DNA of 64,000 bases from JBAWWY01 sp037144355 (GTDB lineage: Bacteria; Bacillota; Clostridia; Peptostreptococcales; Anaerovoracaceae), in the NCBI GenBank assembly GCA_037144355.1, contig JBAWWY010000001.1, positions 310,001 to 374,000 on the forward strand. Direction: 5' to 3'. Position numbers and translations under genes: made by a program. Below the pieces are notes generated by a model. The model worked only from the letters and a program-made list of their open reading frames with translations. It was not told the DNA's origin and did not search any database. Below are positions 1-8,805 of the stretch, one piece after another; positions within the stretch are counted from its first letter, which is position 1, and each line of letters starts with the position of its first letter.

Positions 1-1841
1 TCAATGAATGAAATATCAGCTTTGGTATATTTCAAATCTGGGAGCATGATGGCAACTATAATTAAAATAATCAAGCCCGCTATTCCAATATTTAAATTAT
101 TGATCATTTTTCCGTTCTTCGATTTTGTTGGAATTAATTCTAAACTTTCTCTATTGAAAGCTTGAAGTTCCGTAATTCTAGCAATAAAGTACTGTCCCAT
201 TTCACAACAGATGAAAAATAGGAGAAAATAATATAACAAAACTACAATTATGCTTGGACTCTCCACATAAAAATATCCTACATTCCTAACTGCTGTTAGT
301 CTGTTGACCCATATCATTATCTCAATAAGAATCTGGGAAGAAAGTCCCGCAATATTCATTGCCAAATCGCATAAGAAATTAATAAAATCGTTTACAATAT
401 GAAAAACCGCTCCCCAAATATCCATGTCGGCAAGCAACTTCATAAACAAAAGCAACAACTCCACACTCATCATTAAAAGCCCAATCGGTAGAATTATTGA
501 GGAAATGATTATTACAGGCACATTTGTGATGAAAGCACTCAGCGAAAAATAATTGAACACAAATGCAGTAATTGGAACCATTCCGATTTGTATCGCAAAG
601 AGGGGCAACATATAGAAAAATGCTTTCTTGCCCATATTTCTTCTGTTCCAAATCGAAGAGCCATTGGTATCGGCTCCTCTTTCTGTAATCCCAATCCCAT
701 CAAGTTTGAAATTGATAAAAGGCAATAAAATGGCTAACACAAAAACAGCCATGTAAGAAAGCTGGAAACCTAGGCTAAATAAGTAAAAAGGATTGTAAAC
801 TAGAAGTACAAGGCCTGTAAATGCCGTACATGCTGTCAGGTCATACCTTTCAAACATTAGTTTCCCAATAATATAGACGGAAATCATAAAAACTGCCCTT
901 AGTACCGATGGTGAAAAAAGAGAAAGCGCCGAATAACAAAACAAAATGAAAATAATCAATATATTGTAAGGGACCGAGTTCTTGTTAGGAATCATTTTCT
1001 CGATACATGCATAAATAATAGCTACATGTATCCCAGAGACAGATAAAATATGGGCAGTTCCGTTTTTTTGGAATACTTCATATATGTCCTCTCCCAGCAT
1101 GTTTGTATCCCCAAACATGATTCCCATGAATAATCCATAGGATTCTTCATTCAAAATATTTTTTATCTTTTGTGAGAATATATACTTGAAATTAGCTAAA
1201 GTATTCAAAAAATAATTTACTTTGCCGTTCTCAATAGAGCACTGCCAGGTATCAGCCTCCAATATGAAGTCTATTTCCCTTGTTTTCAAATATCCCTTAT
1301 AGTCGAACAGTCTCGGGTTTTTGACCCCGGGAGGTGTTGTAAGTTTTCCGGATATTTTGATATTCCTTCCTGTCAAATCCGAAATATAAAATTTATCCTC
1401 AATATTCTCAATACTGGAAACTGAACCGCTGAGTTTTACAAGTATTTTGTCATTTATTTCCCATGGCTTATCGCCAATCATGATTGATTTGATTTTGAGT
1501 TCAATTTGGTTATATTCTTCTTCCTTTTGAAATACAGCCACCACTTCTCCAATGACGGAAATATTTTTCCCGTCAAAAGTTGCAAGTTTCGAGTTGATTT
1601 GATTGTTGAATTGAAATAGCATCGCGCCAACGAAGGCAATTGCTAAAAAATAGTATGTCTGTACGATAATTTCTTTTTTTAATCCACTGAGACAAAGATT
1701 CAATGATTTAATTTTTAGATGGTCGAAAATAAAAATGACCGCACCAACAAGTGCAATCAAAATAATACTGATACTGCTTTGGGACGATAGGAATACTCCT
1801 AAAGAATATGAAAGCAAAACAAATACTATTGGTCTCCTCAA
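1..1841 (-). CDS. comEC: ComEC/Rec2 competence membrane channel (3' end cut by window)
   Basis: ComEC is the inner-membrane channel that imports single-stranded DNA during natural transformation. The reading frame is open from the left edge to about 1935. It encodes an N-terminal pair of membrane segments, an OB-like soluble region, and the competence-domain signature HILSVSGIHVAII (about residues 275-290), followed by many hydrophobic segments. The window ends at the residues KADISFID, just where the C-terminal metallo-beta-lactamase-like domain (usually FIDVGQGD) should begin, so that domain lies outside. No ATG is available near the start. I choose TTG at 1839-1841 because six consecutive G (complement of 1852-1857) sit about 10 bases upstream and the protein then begins LRRPIVFVLLSYSLG, as is usual for the family. 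The family is certain; the start is inferred. Confidence 0.9.
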   Translation of the reverse strand, partial: MRRPIVFVLLSYSLGVFLSSQSSISIILIALVGAVIFIFDHLKIKSLNLCLSGLKKEIIVQTYYFLAIAFVGAMLFQFNNQINSKLATFDGKNISVIGEVVAVFQKEEEYNQIELKIKSIMIGDKPWEINDKILVKLSGSVSSIENIEDKFYISDLTGRNIKISGKLTTPPGVKNPRLFDYKGYLKTREIDFILEADTWQCSIENGKVNYFLNTLANFKYIFSQKIKNILNEESYGLFMGIMFGDTNMLGEDIYEVFQKNGTAHILSVSGIHVAIIYACIEKMIPNKNSVPYNILIIFILFCYSALSLFSPSVLRAVFMISVYIIGKLMFERYDLTACTAFTGLVLLVYNPFYLFSLGFQLSYMAVFVLAILLPFINFKLDGIGITERGADTNGSSIWNRRNMGKKAFFYMLPLFAIQIGMVPITAFVFNYFSLSAFITNVPVIIISSIILPIGLLMMSVELLLLFMKLLADMDIWGAVFHIVNDFINFLCDLAMNIAGLSSQILIEIMIWVNRLTAVRNVGYFYVESPSIIVVLLYYFLLFFICCEMGQYFIARITELQAFNRESLELIPTKSKNGKMINNLNIGIAGLIILIIVAIMLPDLKYTKADISFI

Positions 1842-1935
1842 GTATTCAAATCCCCCCGATATTAATCTACTTACCCAGAATTTAATTCTACCCCTAAAAT
1901 TAAATTTTATGAATATATTTCCAAATCGTTTATTC

Positions 1936-2352
1936 CTAAGATTTTTTCCTTAAATAGAGGCCTCTTCCTACTTTTTTAACTCCGTCTATTCTTTGTATTA
2001 TCTTATCGACATAGATATCAATATCCTTATAGTTTAAATTGAATCCTTTTTCCTTCAAATATTTCAATATGGTAATTAGCCTGATTGGATAATCACATGG
2101 ATTCTTGAAATATGGATGCTTCTCAATTTGAGAAATCATCTTTTGCTCATCAATGATAATAGACCCGCTTTGATTGAATATGGAGATGTTGCGCTCAATA
2201 TTGTTAATAATGAATTCAATATCCTCGATTGATTTGTCATATTCCTTGAAAAAAGATCTGAGATCTTTATAAAAAGTCAATTCTTCCCTTAAATTCTCAA
2301 GGGATAGAGGAATTTTTATGTTTACTATTTCATCGGCTTCTATATTTTCCAT
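1936..2352 (-). CDS. Conserved-looking hypothetical protein, 138 aa
   Basis: I do not recognise a family. The protein is charged, without signal peptide or membrane segment, with a helical, possibly coiled middle (LREELTFYKDLRSFFKEYDKSIEDIEFIINNIERN). Its lysine-rich C-terminal part (YPIRLITILKYLKEKGFNLNYKDIDIYVDKIIQRIDGVKKVGRGLYLRKK) has the look of a small winged-helix fold. A longer frame opens at 2400, but the internal ATG at 2350-2352 has a clear GGAG seven bases upstream while the outer start has none. It lies about 95 bases upstream of comEC in the same direction and may be cotranscribed with it. Confidence 0.6.
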   Translation of the reverse strand: MENIEADEIVNIKIPLSLENLREELTFYKDLRSFFKEYDKSIEDIEFIINNIERNISIFNQSGSIIIDEQKMISQIEKHPYFKNPCDYPIRLITILKYLKEKGFNLNYKDIDIYVDKIIQRIDGVKKVGRGLYLRKKS

Positions 2353-2511
2353 TCTTGTACTCCTATATTTACTTTGTGTAGATTTTACATTATTTTCCAC
2401 ATACAGTCAACATGGATTCTATTGCTTCATAATTATATTCTTTCTATCAGCCTTGTACAAGAAAATTAAGAGTATGAATATTACGATTATATATTTTTCT
2501 TATCATTCATG

Positions 2512-2540
2512 TTAACAGGATTTTTCATATATGGTATAAT
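2512..2540 (+). promoter_or_regulatory. Sigma-A-type promoter of the class A PBP gene
   Basis: TTAACA (2512-2517) and TATAAT (2535-2540) are separated by exactly 17 bases and lie about 40 bases before the PBP start codon. Assigned by match to the sigma-A consensus only. Confidence 0.7.
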
Positions 2541-2581
2541 GAATAATCTTTGTATGCCAACCAGATGAAAGGTGTGATTAA

Positions 2582-5500
2582 ATGAATGATGACAATAACC
2601 GAGATGGAAAATACTCGGAAATGTATCATAAAGTATTTGACGAAGATGAGGGGACGATACCTTCTAATGATAAAGAGGAAGAAATACCAAGGGGAGAAAA
2701 CACTACTGTGGTTTCCAGACTGGACAGATTGAAATCTCTCAAGAATTCAATTCCAACCCAGGGCTTCAATTTAAAATTGCCAAATAGCCCTGACTTCATT
2801 AAAGCTATTTTAAAAAATAAAAATATAATAAATTTCAAAAGCAAGGTTGTGAACCACTTTACCAATGACGACACAATAGAGGATGAAATGGGAAGATCAA
2901 GAAGCAACAAAAATAATGGCAAATCCAAAAAAGGAAAAATCAATGTCAAAAGGATCATAAAATATATTGCCTTGCTGGTTCTTGCGGCAATTATCGCAGT
3001 GACCATTATTGTTATTGGAATTGTTAAGACCGCACCCCCTATTCAGCCAGATAATATTTACTCTCTTTTGACAGAAAACTCCGCCTTGTTTGACGACAAG
3101 GGGGATATGATCCAAGGAATTCAGGGAACAGGGGGAATGAGAACCAATGTCTCATATACTTCAATGCCCAAAAACCTTATTAACGCATTTGTATCCATTG
3201 AGGATAAGACATTCTGGAAACACAAAGGTTTTAATTTTATTCGAATGTTTGGTGCTATTTTTGAGGGAATATTCAAAGGGGACACTATCAGCGGAACTAG
3301 CACTATTACTCAGCAATTAGCAAGAAATTTATACCTGGCTGAGACAAAATCGCAAAGAAGCCTAACCCGAAAGATACGTGAAGCTTATTATACTGTCGAA
3401 CTTGAAAATCATTTATCAAAAGAGCAGATTATTGAAGCGTATTTGAATACTATTTATCTTGGGGCAAATGCTAATGGAGTTCAAGCGGCATCACAAGCTT
3501 ATTTTTCAAAAAATGTTCAGGACTTGAACCTAGCAGAATGCTCAATTTTAGCCTGTATTCCCAAGAGTCCGACCAAATACTCCCCATTGAAAAAACTCAA
3601 AAGCGATCAAGTCGCAATAAATGATCCCAGCATAATAGCAAAAGGCGATGCATACACTATAGTCTATGACCCAGCTTTTACAAGCCGTCAAGCCCTAGTC
3701 TTACGATTCATGCTGGAGAATAAATATATTACACAGGAAGAGCATGACCAGGTTTTAGCAACGGACATGAAATCCCTTATGAAGCCAAGCTTTGAAGTGA
3801 CCGATGAGCTTTCTTCATACTTTGTTGATTATATCGTTGAACAGGTCGTCGCTGGATTGATGGAAACCTATAATATAGATAGAGGCGCTGCGAAGGACAT
3901 GATATATAACGGCGGTTTGAATATTTACAGCACCATGAACTTGAAAGCGCAAAAGGCAATTGAAGCTGAATTCAAAGATCCTGCAAATTTCCCTGGCGTG
4001 GTAAATTTGAACAAGGATTCCGCAGGAAATGTAATTGATTCCAGGGGCAAAGTTCTTTTGTACAATTACGACAATTATTTCAATAGCAATGGTGATTTCA
4101 TTCTTAGGCCTGATGAATTCATCAAACTGGATAATGGCAGCCTGATGATTTTCGATCAAAAGCGTCTAAATATTTTCAAGACCGAAGTCGGCGGCAAGGT
4201 AGATTACAGTATAGAATTCAAGAAACTCTACCAGAATGCAAACCATCTTTTCTATAGTTATGGAGGAGGAGTGATTTTAGTTCCTGCCGAATACAAGGAA
4301 AAAAACAGTGATGGAAATGTTATTATAAGCAAAGATTTTTTCAAGGATCATCCGAAGTACATGACTTTCAACGATGACGGCACAATAACCATTACTGCCG
4401 GTTATTATACCTTGCAGCCGAAGGTAAGACAGCCTCAGGCAGCTTGTGTAATAACCGATTACAAGACTGGCCAGATAAAGGCAATGATGGGTGGTAGGAA
4501 TTTGAACGGAGACATGTTGTTCAACCGTGCGGAAAGCCCACAGCCTCCAGGTTCTTCAATTAAACCGATAGGCGTTTACGGACCAGCTATTGAACTTGGT
4601 TATACCCAGAAAAAACCTTGGACGGCAGCTTATGTCCTTGATGATTCACCAAATTACTACAATGGCCAGCTTTGGCCGAAGAACTGGTATGCTGGCTACA
4701 AGGGTCTTGCTACGGTTAGACAGGCAATCCAACAGTCAATGAATGTTCCCGCTGTAAAAATGTGGGGTGAAATTGGAGCTACCGCATCAATTGATTTCAT
4801 AAAAAAAGTCGGAGTTACAAGCGTTGTGGAGTCAGGTGACATAAATGATCAAAATGCTGCGGCTCTTGCCCTTGGTGGAATGACCAACGGAATTTCTCCA
4901 CTTGAGATGGCCTCCGCCTACGGAACATTCCCAAATCAGGGTGTTTATATAAAACCAGTTTCTTATACTAAAGTGACTAATAAAAAGGGCGAAGTTATTC
5001 TGGAATCCCATACGCAAAAGTCTAAAGCAATGGACCCAGGGACAGCTTTTATAATGACTGATATACTTCAAAGTGTAGTAACGGAAGGTATAGCAGGGCC
5101 AGCAGCAATTGGCACATCTCCTGTTGGAGGAAAGACAGGAACAACATCGAACAATTATGATGCATGGTTTGTGGGATTCTCTCCATATTACTCTGCAAGC
5201 GTTTGGATTGGAAATGATATAGATATCGAACTTAGCAAGGGTAGTATCACTGCTGCCAGACTCTGGAGCAAAATAATGAAAAGAGTCCATTCGGGCATGT
5301 CAGCCGGGAGTTTCCCAACTTCGGACAATGTAATCAGCATGGCAATCGATACGAAATCGGGCAAAATACCTTCTGATTTGAGTGCGTTGGATCCAAGAGG
5401 AACAATAAGAAATGAATATTTCATAAATGGAACCCAGCCAACTGAAATCGACAATATCCACGTTGTTGGAAATGTTTGCAGTCAGTCCGGTTATTTGGCC

Positions 5501-5767
5501 ACTCCATACTGTCCAACTCCAATTTCAAAGGTATTTGTAAAGCGGCCTTATGCGGTGGACCCATTGGTTGGAGACATACAATATGAGCTCCCCTCTTACT
5601 ACTGTCCTTTGCATAACATCGATACAACAACATATCCAATTGCACCAGGCAAGACAGTCGATCCAAACTTCGTTTATATACCACCTGCTGTAGTTGACCC
5701 AAATAACCCAAATACACCTATTGATCCTAATAATCCTGACCCAAACCAGCCCCCTGGATGGCTTTAA
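2582..5767 (+). CDS. Class A penicillin-binding protein (PBP1A family), 1061 aa
   Basis: Bifunctional peptidoglycan synthase: polymerises lipid II and cross-links stem peptides on the outer face of the membrane. Residues 1-120 are a hydrophilic, charged cytoplasmic tail, and one membrane segment spans about 126-148. The GT51 glycosyltransferase domain (about 160-345) carries EDKTFWKHKG with the catalytic Glu207 and GTSTITQQLARNLYL (238-252). The transpeptidase domain shows SSIK (Ser658, Lys661), SMN (719-721) and KTG (851-853). About 140 residues between the linker and the transpeptidase core (about 465-610) make it longer than the usual 700-850 aa, and it ends in a Pro/Asn/Asp-rich tail (DPNNPNTPIDPNNPDPNQPP). 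The start ATG follows AAAGGTG at 8 bases. Single-gene transcript closed by the terminator at 5803. Confidence 0.95.
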   Translation: MNDDNNRDGKYSEMYHKVFDEDEGTIPSNDKEEEIPRGENTTVVSRLDRLKSLKNSIPTQGFNLKLPNSPDFIKAILKNKNIINFKSKVVNHFTNDDTIEDEMGRSRSNKNNGKSKKGKINVKRIIKYIALLVLAAIIAVTIIVIGIVKTAPPIQPDNIYSLLTENSALFDDKGDMIQGIQGTGGMRTNVSYTSMPKNLINAFVSIEDKTFWKHKGFNFIRMFGAIFEGIFKGDTISGTSTITQQLARNLYLAETKSQRSLTRKIREAYYTVELENHLSKEQIIEAYLNTIYLGANANGVQAASQAYFSKNVQDLNLAECSILACIPKSPTKYSPLKKLKSDQVAINDPSIIAKGDAYTIVYDPAFTSRQALVLRFMLENKYITQEEHDQVLATDMKSLMKPSFEVTDELSSYFVDYIVEQVVAGLMETYNIDRGAAKDMIYNGGLNIYSTMNLKAQKAIEAEFKDPANFPGVVNLNKDSAGNVIDSRGKVLLYNYDNYFNSNGDFILRPDEFIKLDNGSLMIFDQKRLNIFKTEVGGKVDYSIEFKKLYQNANHLFYSYGGGVILVPAEYKEKNSDGNVIISKDFFKDHPKYMTFNDDGTITITAGYYTLQPKVRQPQAACVITDYKTGQIKAMMGGRNLNGDMLFNRAESPQPPGSSIKPIGVYGPAIELGYTQKKPWTAAYVLDDSPNYYNGQLWPKNWYAGYKGLATVRQAIQQSMNVPAVKMWGEIGATASIDFIKKVGVTSVVESGDINDQNAAALALGGMTNGISPLEMASAYGTFPNQGVYIKPVSYTKVTNKKGEVILESHTQKSKAMDPGTAFIMTDILQSVVTEGIAGPAAIGTSPVGGKTGTTSNNYDAWFVGFSPYYSASVWIGNDIDIELSKGSITAARLWSKIMKRVHSGMSAGSFPTSDNVISMAIDTKSGKIPSDLSALDPRGTIRNEYFINGTQPTEIDNIHVVGNVCSQSGYLATPYCPTPISKVFVKRPYAVDPLVGDIQYELPSYYCPLHNIDTTTYPIAPGKTVDPNFVYIPPAVVDPNNPNTPIDPNNPDPNQPPGWL

Positions 5768-5802
5768 CAAACACAAGAAAAAGTAGCCACTAGCCTAATT
5801 AT

Positions 5803-5840
5803 AAAAGTGCATTCTCCTTTATGGGTAATGCACTTTTTTT
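5803..5840 (+). terminator. Intrinsic terminator after the PBP gene
   Basis: The 11-base arm AAAAGTGCATT (5803-5813) pairs with AATGCACTTTT (5827-5837) and runs into a seven-T tract. Confidence 0.85.
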
Positions 5841-5849
5841 GCCTCGAAA

Positions 5850-5892
5850 TTCATGCTATAGATTTCTGACTTGAAGTTCATGCTATGGATTT
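5850..5892 (+). repeat. Two 16-base direct repeats upstream of a sigma-54 promoter
   Basis: TTCATGCTATAGATTT (5850-5865) and TTCATGCTATGGATTT (5877-5892) differ at one base and are 27 bases apart. They lie roughly 165-205 bases before the sigma-54 promoter at 6045, the distance range used by enhancer-binding activators, so an activator site is a reasonable inference. Nothing else gene-like is seen between 5841 and 6044. Confidence 0.45.
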
Positions 5893-6044
5893 TTAAATGA
5901 ATAAAATCTATTATTGTTAGCTTTTATGGTGACTGTTCGGTTTACCATACAAGTGTACGGTTCTCAACGTGCACATGTTTGTACTGCAAATCAATAAAAT
6001 CGTTACATTTTAAGCTTCTTGCAATTTTTTCTTTAGTTTTATCT

Positions 6045-6060
6045 TTGGCATAAGACTTGC
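6045..6060 (+). promoter_or_regulatory. Sigma-54 (-24/-12) promoter of the decarboxylase beta-subunit gene
   Basis: TTGGCATAAGACTTGC has GG (6047-6048) and GC (6059-6060) separated by the obligatory 10 bases and closely matches TGGCAC-N5-TTGC. It lies about 50 bases before the start codon. Expression should need RpoN and an AAA+ activator; neither rpoN nor an adjacent activator is seen here, the nearest candidate activator being at 28488. Confidence 0.75.
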
Positions 6061-6109
6061 GTATTAAATCAGATAGTAAACAACTGGACAAATTGAAAGG
6101 AGATTTTTT

Positions 6110-7237
6110 ATGCAAATGTTTAAAATGATACAAGCAATGGCATCTGGAACTGGTATCGCTAATTTTACTCCAGGCAATATTATAATGTTGCTTTTCGGAG
6201 TATTATTTGTGTGGTTCGGAATAAAAAAGAAATACGAGCCATTTCTACTTGTTCCACTTGGAATTGGCTGTATTCTTGCCAATATCCCAGGTACAGGATT
6301 ACTTGATCCAGGCGGACTTTTATTTTTCAATTATCAGGGTATAGCCAATGTAGTTTACCCACCGCTAATTTTCCTCGGAGTTGGAGCAATGACGGACTTT
6401 CGTCCACTTATTGCAAATCCTAGTACAATCCTCCTCGGAGCCGCTGCCCATCTTGGAATCTTCATAGCCCTTGTTGGAGCAAAACTATTAGGTTTTGGAA
6501 TCGCTGAAGCTTGCGCAATTGGAATAATCGGCGGAGCTGATGGACCAATGGCTATTTATGTAGCAACAAAACTGGCGCCTCATCTACTTGGCCCTATAGC
6601 GGTTGCTGCCTATTCTTATATGGCGCTTCTGCCTTTGATTCAACCACCTTTGATGAGGTTGATAGTACCAGTAGAAGAAAGAAAGATTGCCATGGCGAAG
6701 TTGAAACCTGTTTCCAGGCGTTCAGCTATCATATTTCCTATCGTAATGATTTTTGTAGTATTAATCTTGCTGCCACCAATTGCCCCACTGATTTCATGTC
6801 TAATGCTTGGTAACCTGATTAAGGAATGTGATGTAATGAATCGTGTTTCCGCCACATTGGGCGAACCATTCTTGGATATTGTCACAACTTTTATAGCTAT
6901 CGCAATTGGATCCACAATGACTGCGGCCAATTTCGCAAATGCGCAGACAATTGAAATTGTCATATTGGGATTGATAGCATTTATGACCGGTTCTGCTAGT
7001 GGACTGCTGTTTGCAAGATTAATGTGTTTCGCCACCAAAGGTAGAATCAATCCATTGATTGGTTCTGCAGGTATTGCAGCTGTTCCCATGGCTGCTCGTG
7101 TATCACATAACGAAGGTATAAAATGGAATAAACGTAACTATTTAATTATGCATGCAATGGGACCAAACCTTGCAGGCGTTTTAGGAACTGCAGTAGCTGG
7201 TGGTATCATGCTTACTGTTTTGGGGGTGAAGTTATGA
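6110..7237 (+). CDS. Sodium-translocating decarboxylase beta subunit (OadB/GcdB/MmdB family), 375 aa
   Basis: Family members are the membrane subunit of biotin-dependent Na+-pumping decarboxylases (oxaloacetate, methylmalonyl-CoA, glutaconyl-CoA), coupling carboxybiotin decarboxylation to Na+ export. The sequence shows about 9-10 hydrophobic segments, the hallmark VGAMTDFRPLIANP (91-104), the ion-site loop GGADGP (141-146, Asp144), SAGIAAVPMAARVSHNEG near residue 320 and MGPNLAGVLGTAVAGG at the C-terminus. Length equals the usual 370-430 aa. The start has AAAGGAG 7 bases upstream. It overlaps the next small gene by ATGA. No carboxyltransferase (alpha) or biotin-carrier gene lies nearby, so its substrate cannot be read from context. 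Sigma-54 promoter upstream. Confidence 0.93.
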   Translation: MQMFKMIQAMASGTGIANFTPGNIIMLLFGVLFVWFGIKKKYEPFLLVPLGIGCILANIPGTGLLDPGGLLFFNYQGIANVVYPPLIFLGVGAMTDFRPLIANPSTILLGAAAHLGIFIALVGAKLLGFGIAEACAIGIIGGADGPMAIYVATKLAPHLLGPIAVAAYSYMALLPLIQPPLMRLIVPVEERKIAMAKLKPVSRRSAIIFPIVMIFVVLILLPPIAPLISCLMLGNLIKECDVMNRVSATLGEPFLDIVTTFIAIAIGSTMTAANFANAQTIEIVILGLIAFMTGSASGLLFARLMCFATKGRINPLIGSAGIAAVPMAARVSHNEGIKWNKRNYLIMHAMGPNLAGVLGTAVAGGIMLTVLGVKL

Positions 7238-7437
7238 TTAATATCAATACAAATATCGTTTCGGACACAGTTAATGGAGCACTTATTTTAAGTATATTCG
7301 ACTTTTTCGCTTGCTTCTTCGTTCTTTATTTTATTTCTTTCTTCATTAGAGGAATCACCTATTTTGATGAAAAATTAGTAAAAAGGGAAAACAGGAAGAA
7401 ATTGGAAAAGGAACAAGAGGCATCTCTGAAGGGATAA
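7234..7437 (+). CDS. Small single-span membrane protein, OadG/gamma-subunit-like, 67 aa
   Basis: It has one strong hydrophobic segment (about residues 14-40) and then a highly charged tail (KREN-RKKLEKEQEA). This is the size class and topology of the gamma (OadG) or small anchoring subunits of Na+-pumping decarboxylases. Sequence identity to a named family is not recognised, so the role rests on topology and on its ATGA overlap with the beta-subunit gene, which implies translational coupling. The usual Pro/Ala linker and metal-binding C-terminus of longer OadG proteins are absent. Confidence 0.65.
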   Translation: MININTNIVSDTVNGALILSIFDFFACFFVLYFISFFIRGITYFDEKLVKRENRKKLEKEQEASLKG

Positions 7438-7480
7438 TATCGACAGGTTATACTTTTAATTTCCCTTTTCTAAACAAGAT

Positions 7481-7513
7481 AAAGCTCCATACCTTCAGGT
7501 ATGGAGCTTTGAT
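7481..7513. terminator. Hairpin terminator between convergent operons
   Basis: Perfect 13-base arms AAAGCTCCATACC (7481-7493) and GGTATGGAGCTTT (7498-7510) around a TTCA loop. Its A/T-flanked arms could stop transcription from both the decarboxylase side and the ETF side. Confidence 0.8.
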
Positions 7514-7564
7514 ATTTTAAACTCGAAATGATATTGCACTTGCTTTAATTTATCATATGCCAGG

Positions 7565-8788
7565 TTATTTTTTTACCACATGCTTTGCATCGTAAAGGTC
7601 TTGTGCATTGTCCCATTCAGCTATGATTTGAGGGATAACCTTATAAAGGTCTCCAACTATTGCATAATCCGCAACTTCAAATATAGGTGCATCTGGGTCC
7701 TTGTTAATGGCTATGATTATATCGGATGTTTGCATTCCAGCAAGATGCTGTATTGCCCCCGATATGCCACAAGCAAAATAAATTTTAGGCTTTACCGTAG
7801 TTCCAGTTTGGCCAACCTGGTGAGAATGATCTATCCAACCAGCGTCTACTGCCGCTCTTGACGATCCTACAACTCCGCCCACTTTATCAGCAAGCTTCTT
7901 TATGAGTTCAAATCCTGAAGGATCTCCAAGTCCTCTTCCTCCTGAGCAGATTATATCGGCATCAGTTAAGGAAACAAGTTCTTTGGCAGCTTTTACAACT
8001 TCAATAACATCCGTTCTTATGTCTGAGGCGATGAGATTGGCATCTATCTTTATAAGTTCACCCTGCTTGCTTGTATCTTTTTCCAACTTATCCATAACGC
8101 CTGGTCTGACTGTGGACATCTGAGGTCTATTCTTTGGGCAAATGATAGTTGCCATGATGTTCCCACCAAAAGCCGGACGAGTCTGCATAAGTTTTTTATC
8201 AACAGGATCAATATCAAGTTTTGTACAGTCGGCGGTAAGTCCAGTATCAAGCCTTGCTGCAACTCTTGGCGCCAAGTCTCTTCCAATATGCGTAGCTCCA
8301 AAAATAACAATCTCCGGTAGATATTTGTTTACAGCTTCAACGAGAACCTTTGTATAACCATCAGTTGTATAATTTTTTAGCAATGGGTTATCAATTTGAT
8401 AAACCTTGTCAGCGCCATAAGCAAACAATTCTTTTACAATATGATCCGTATCGCTTCCTATTAATAGCGCACAAACTTTTCTATCTCCTATTTCCCTAGA
8501 AAGTTTATATCCTTCCCCCAATAACTCAAGGGCAACATTCATCAGCTTTCCATTTCTTTGTTCGGTATATACCCACACATCCTTATAAAGGGATATATCT
8601 TTCTTTTCCATAACATCAGCTTCTTTAAAAATCGCATCAAATGGGCAAGATTCTATACATATGCTGCATGCGGTACATTTTTCATTTATTACAGCCAATT
8701 TGTTAACCATATCAATCGCATCAAAGGGGCAAGCCTTGACACAAAGGGTACATCCCTTGCACTTTTCATCTATAATTTTAATTGCCAT
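7565..8788 (-). CDS. etfA: Electron-transfer flavoprotein alpha subunit with N-terminal 2x[4Fe-4S] ferredoxin domain, 407 aa
   Basis: The N-terminus is a two-cluster ferredoxin (Cys10/13/16/20 and Cys38/41/44/48) fused to a full EtfA. The FAD-binding C-terminal half is intact (GGRGLGD; SRAAVDAGWIDHSHQVGQTG; PKIYFACGISGAIQHLAGM; AINKDPDAPIFEVADYAIVGD). This fusion is known from CarE of caffeyl-CoA reductase and LctC of lactate dehydrogenase/Etf complexes, which bifurcate electrons between NADH, ferredoxin and an acyl-CoA or hydroxyacid. It is third in an operon after the acyl-CoA dehydrogenase and etfB, 17 bases after etfB, with AAGGAGG before the ATG. The fusion is seen directly; bifurcation is inferred from family. 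Confidence 0.95.
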   Translation of the reverse strand: MAIKIIDEKCKGCTLCVKACPFDAIDMVNKLAVINEKCTACSICIESCPFDAIFKEADVMEKKDISLYKDVWVYTEQRNGKLMNVALELLGEGYKLSREIGDRKVCALLIGSDTDHIVKELFAYGADKVYQIDNPLLKNYTTDGYTKVLVEAVNKYLPEIVIFGATHIGRDLAPRVAARLDTGLTADCTKLDIDPVDKKLMQTRPAFGGNIMATIICPKNRPQMSTVRPGVMDKLEKDTSKQGELIKIDANLIASDIRTDVIEVVKAAKELVSLTDADIICSGGRGLGDPSGFELIKKLADKVGGVVGSSRAAVDAGWIDHSHQVGQTGTTVKPKIYFACGISGAIQHLAGMQTSDIIIAINKDPDAPIFEVADYAIVGDLYKVIPQIIAEWDNAQDLYDAKHVVKK

Positions 8789-8805
8789 TACTATACCTCC
8801 TTCAA

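Noticed and set aside
6045..6060. Ordinary sigma-A promoter for the decarboxylase gene
   Set aside because: No convincing -35/-10 pair was seen, whereas the -24/-12 element has exact spacing.
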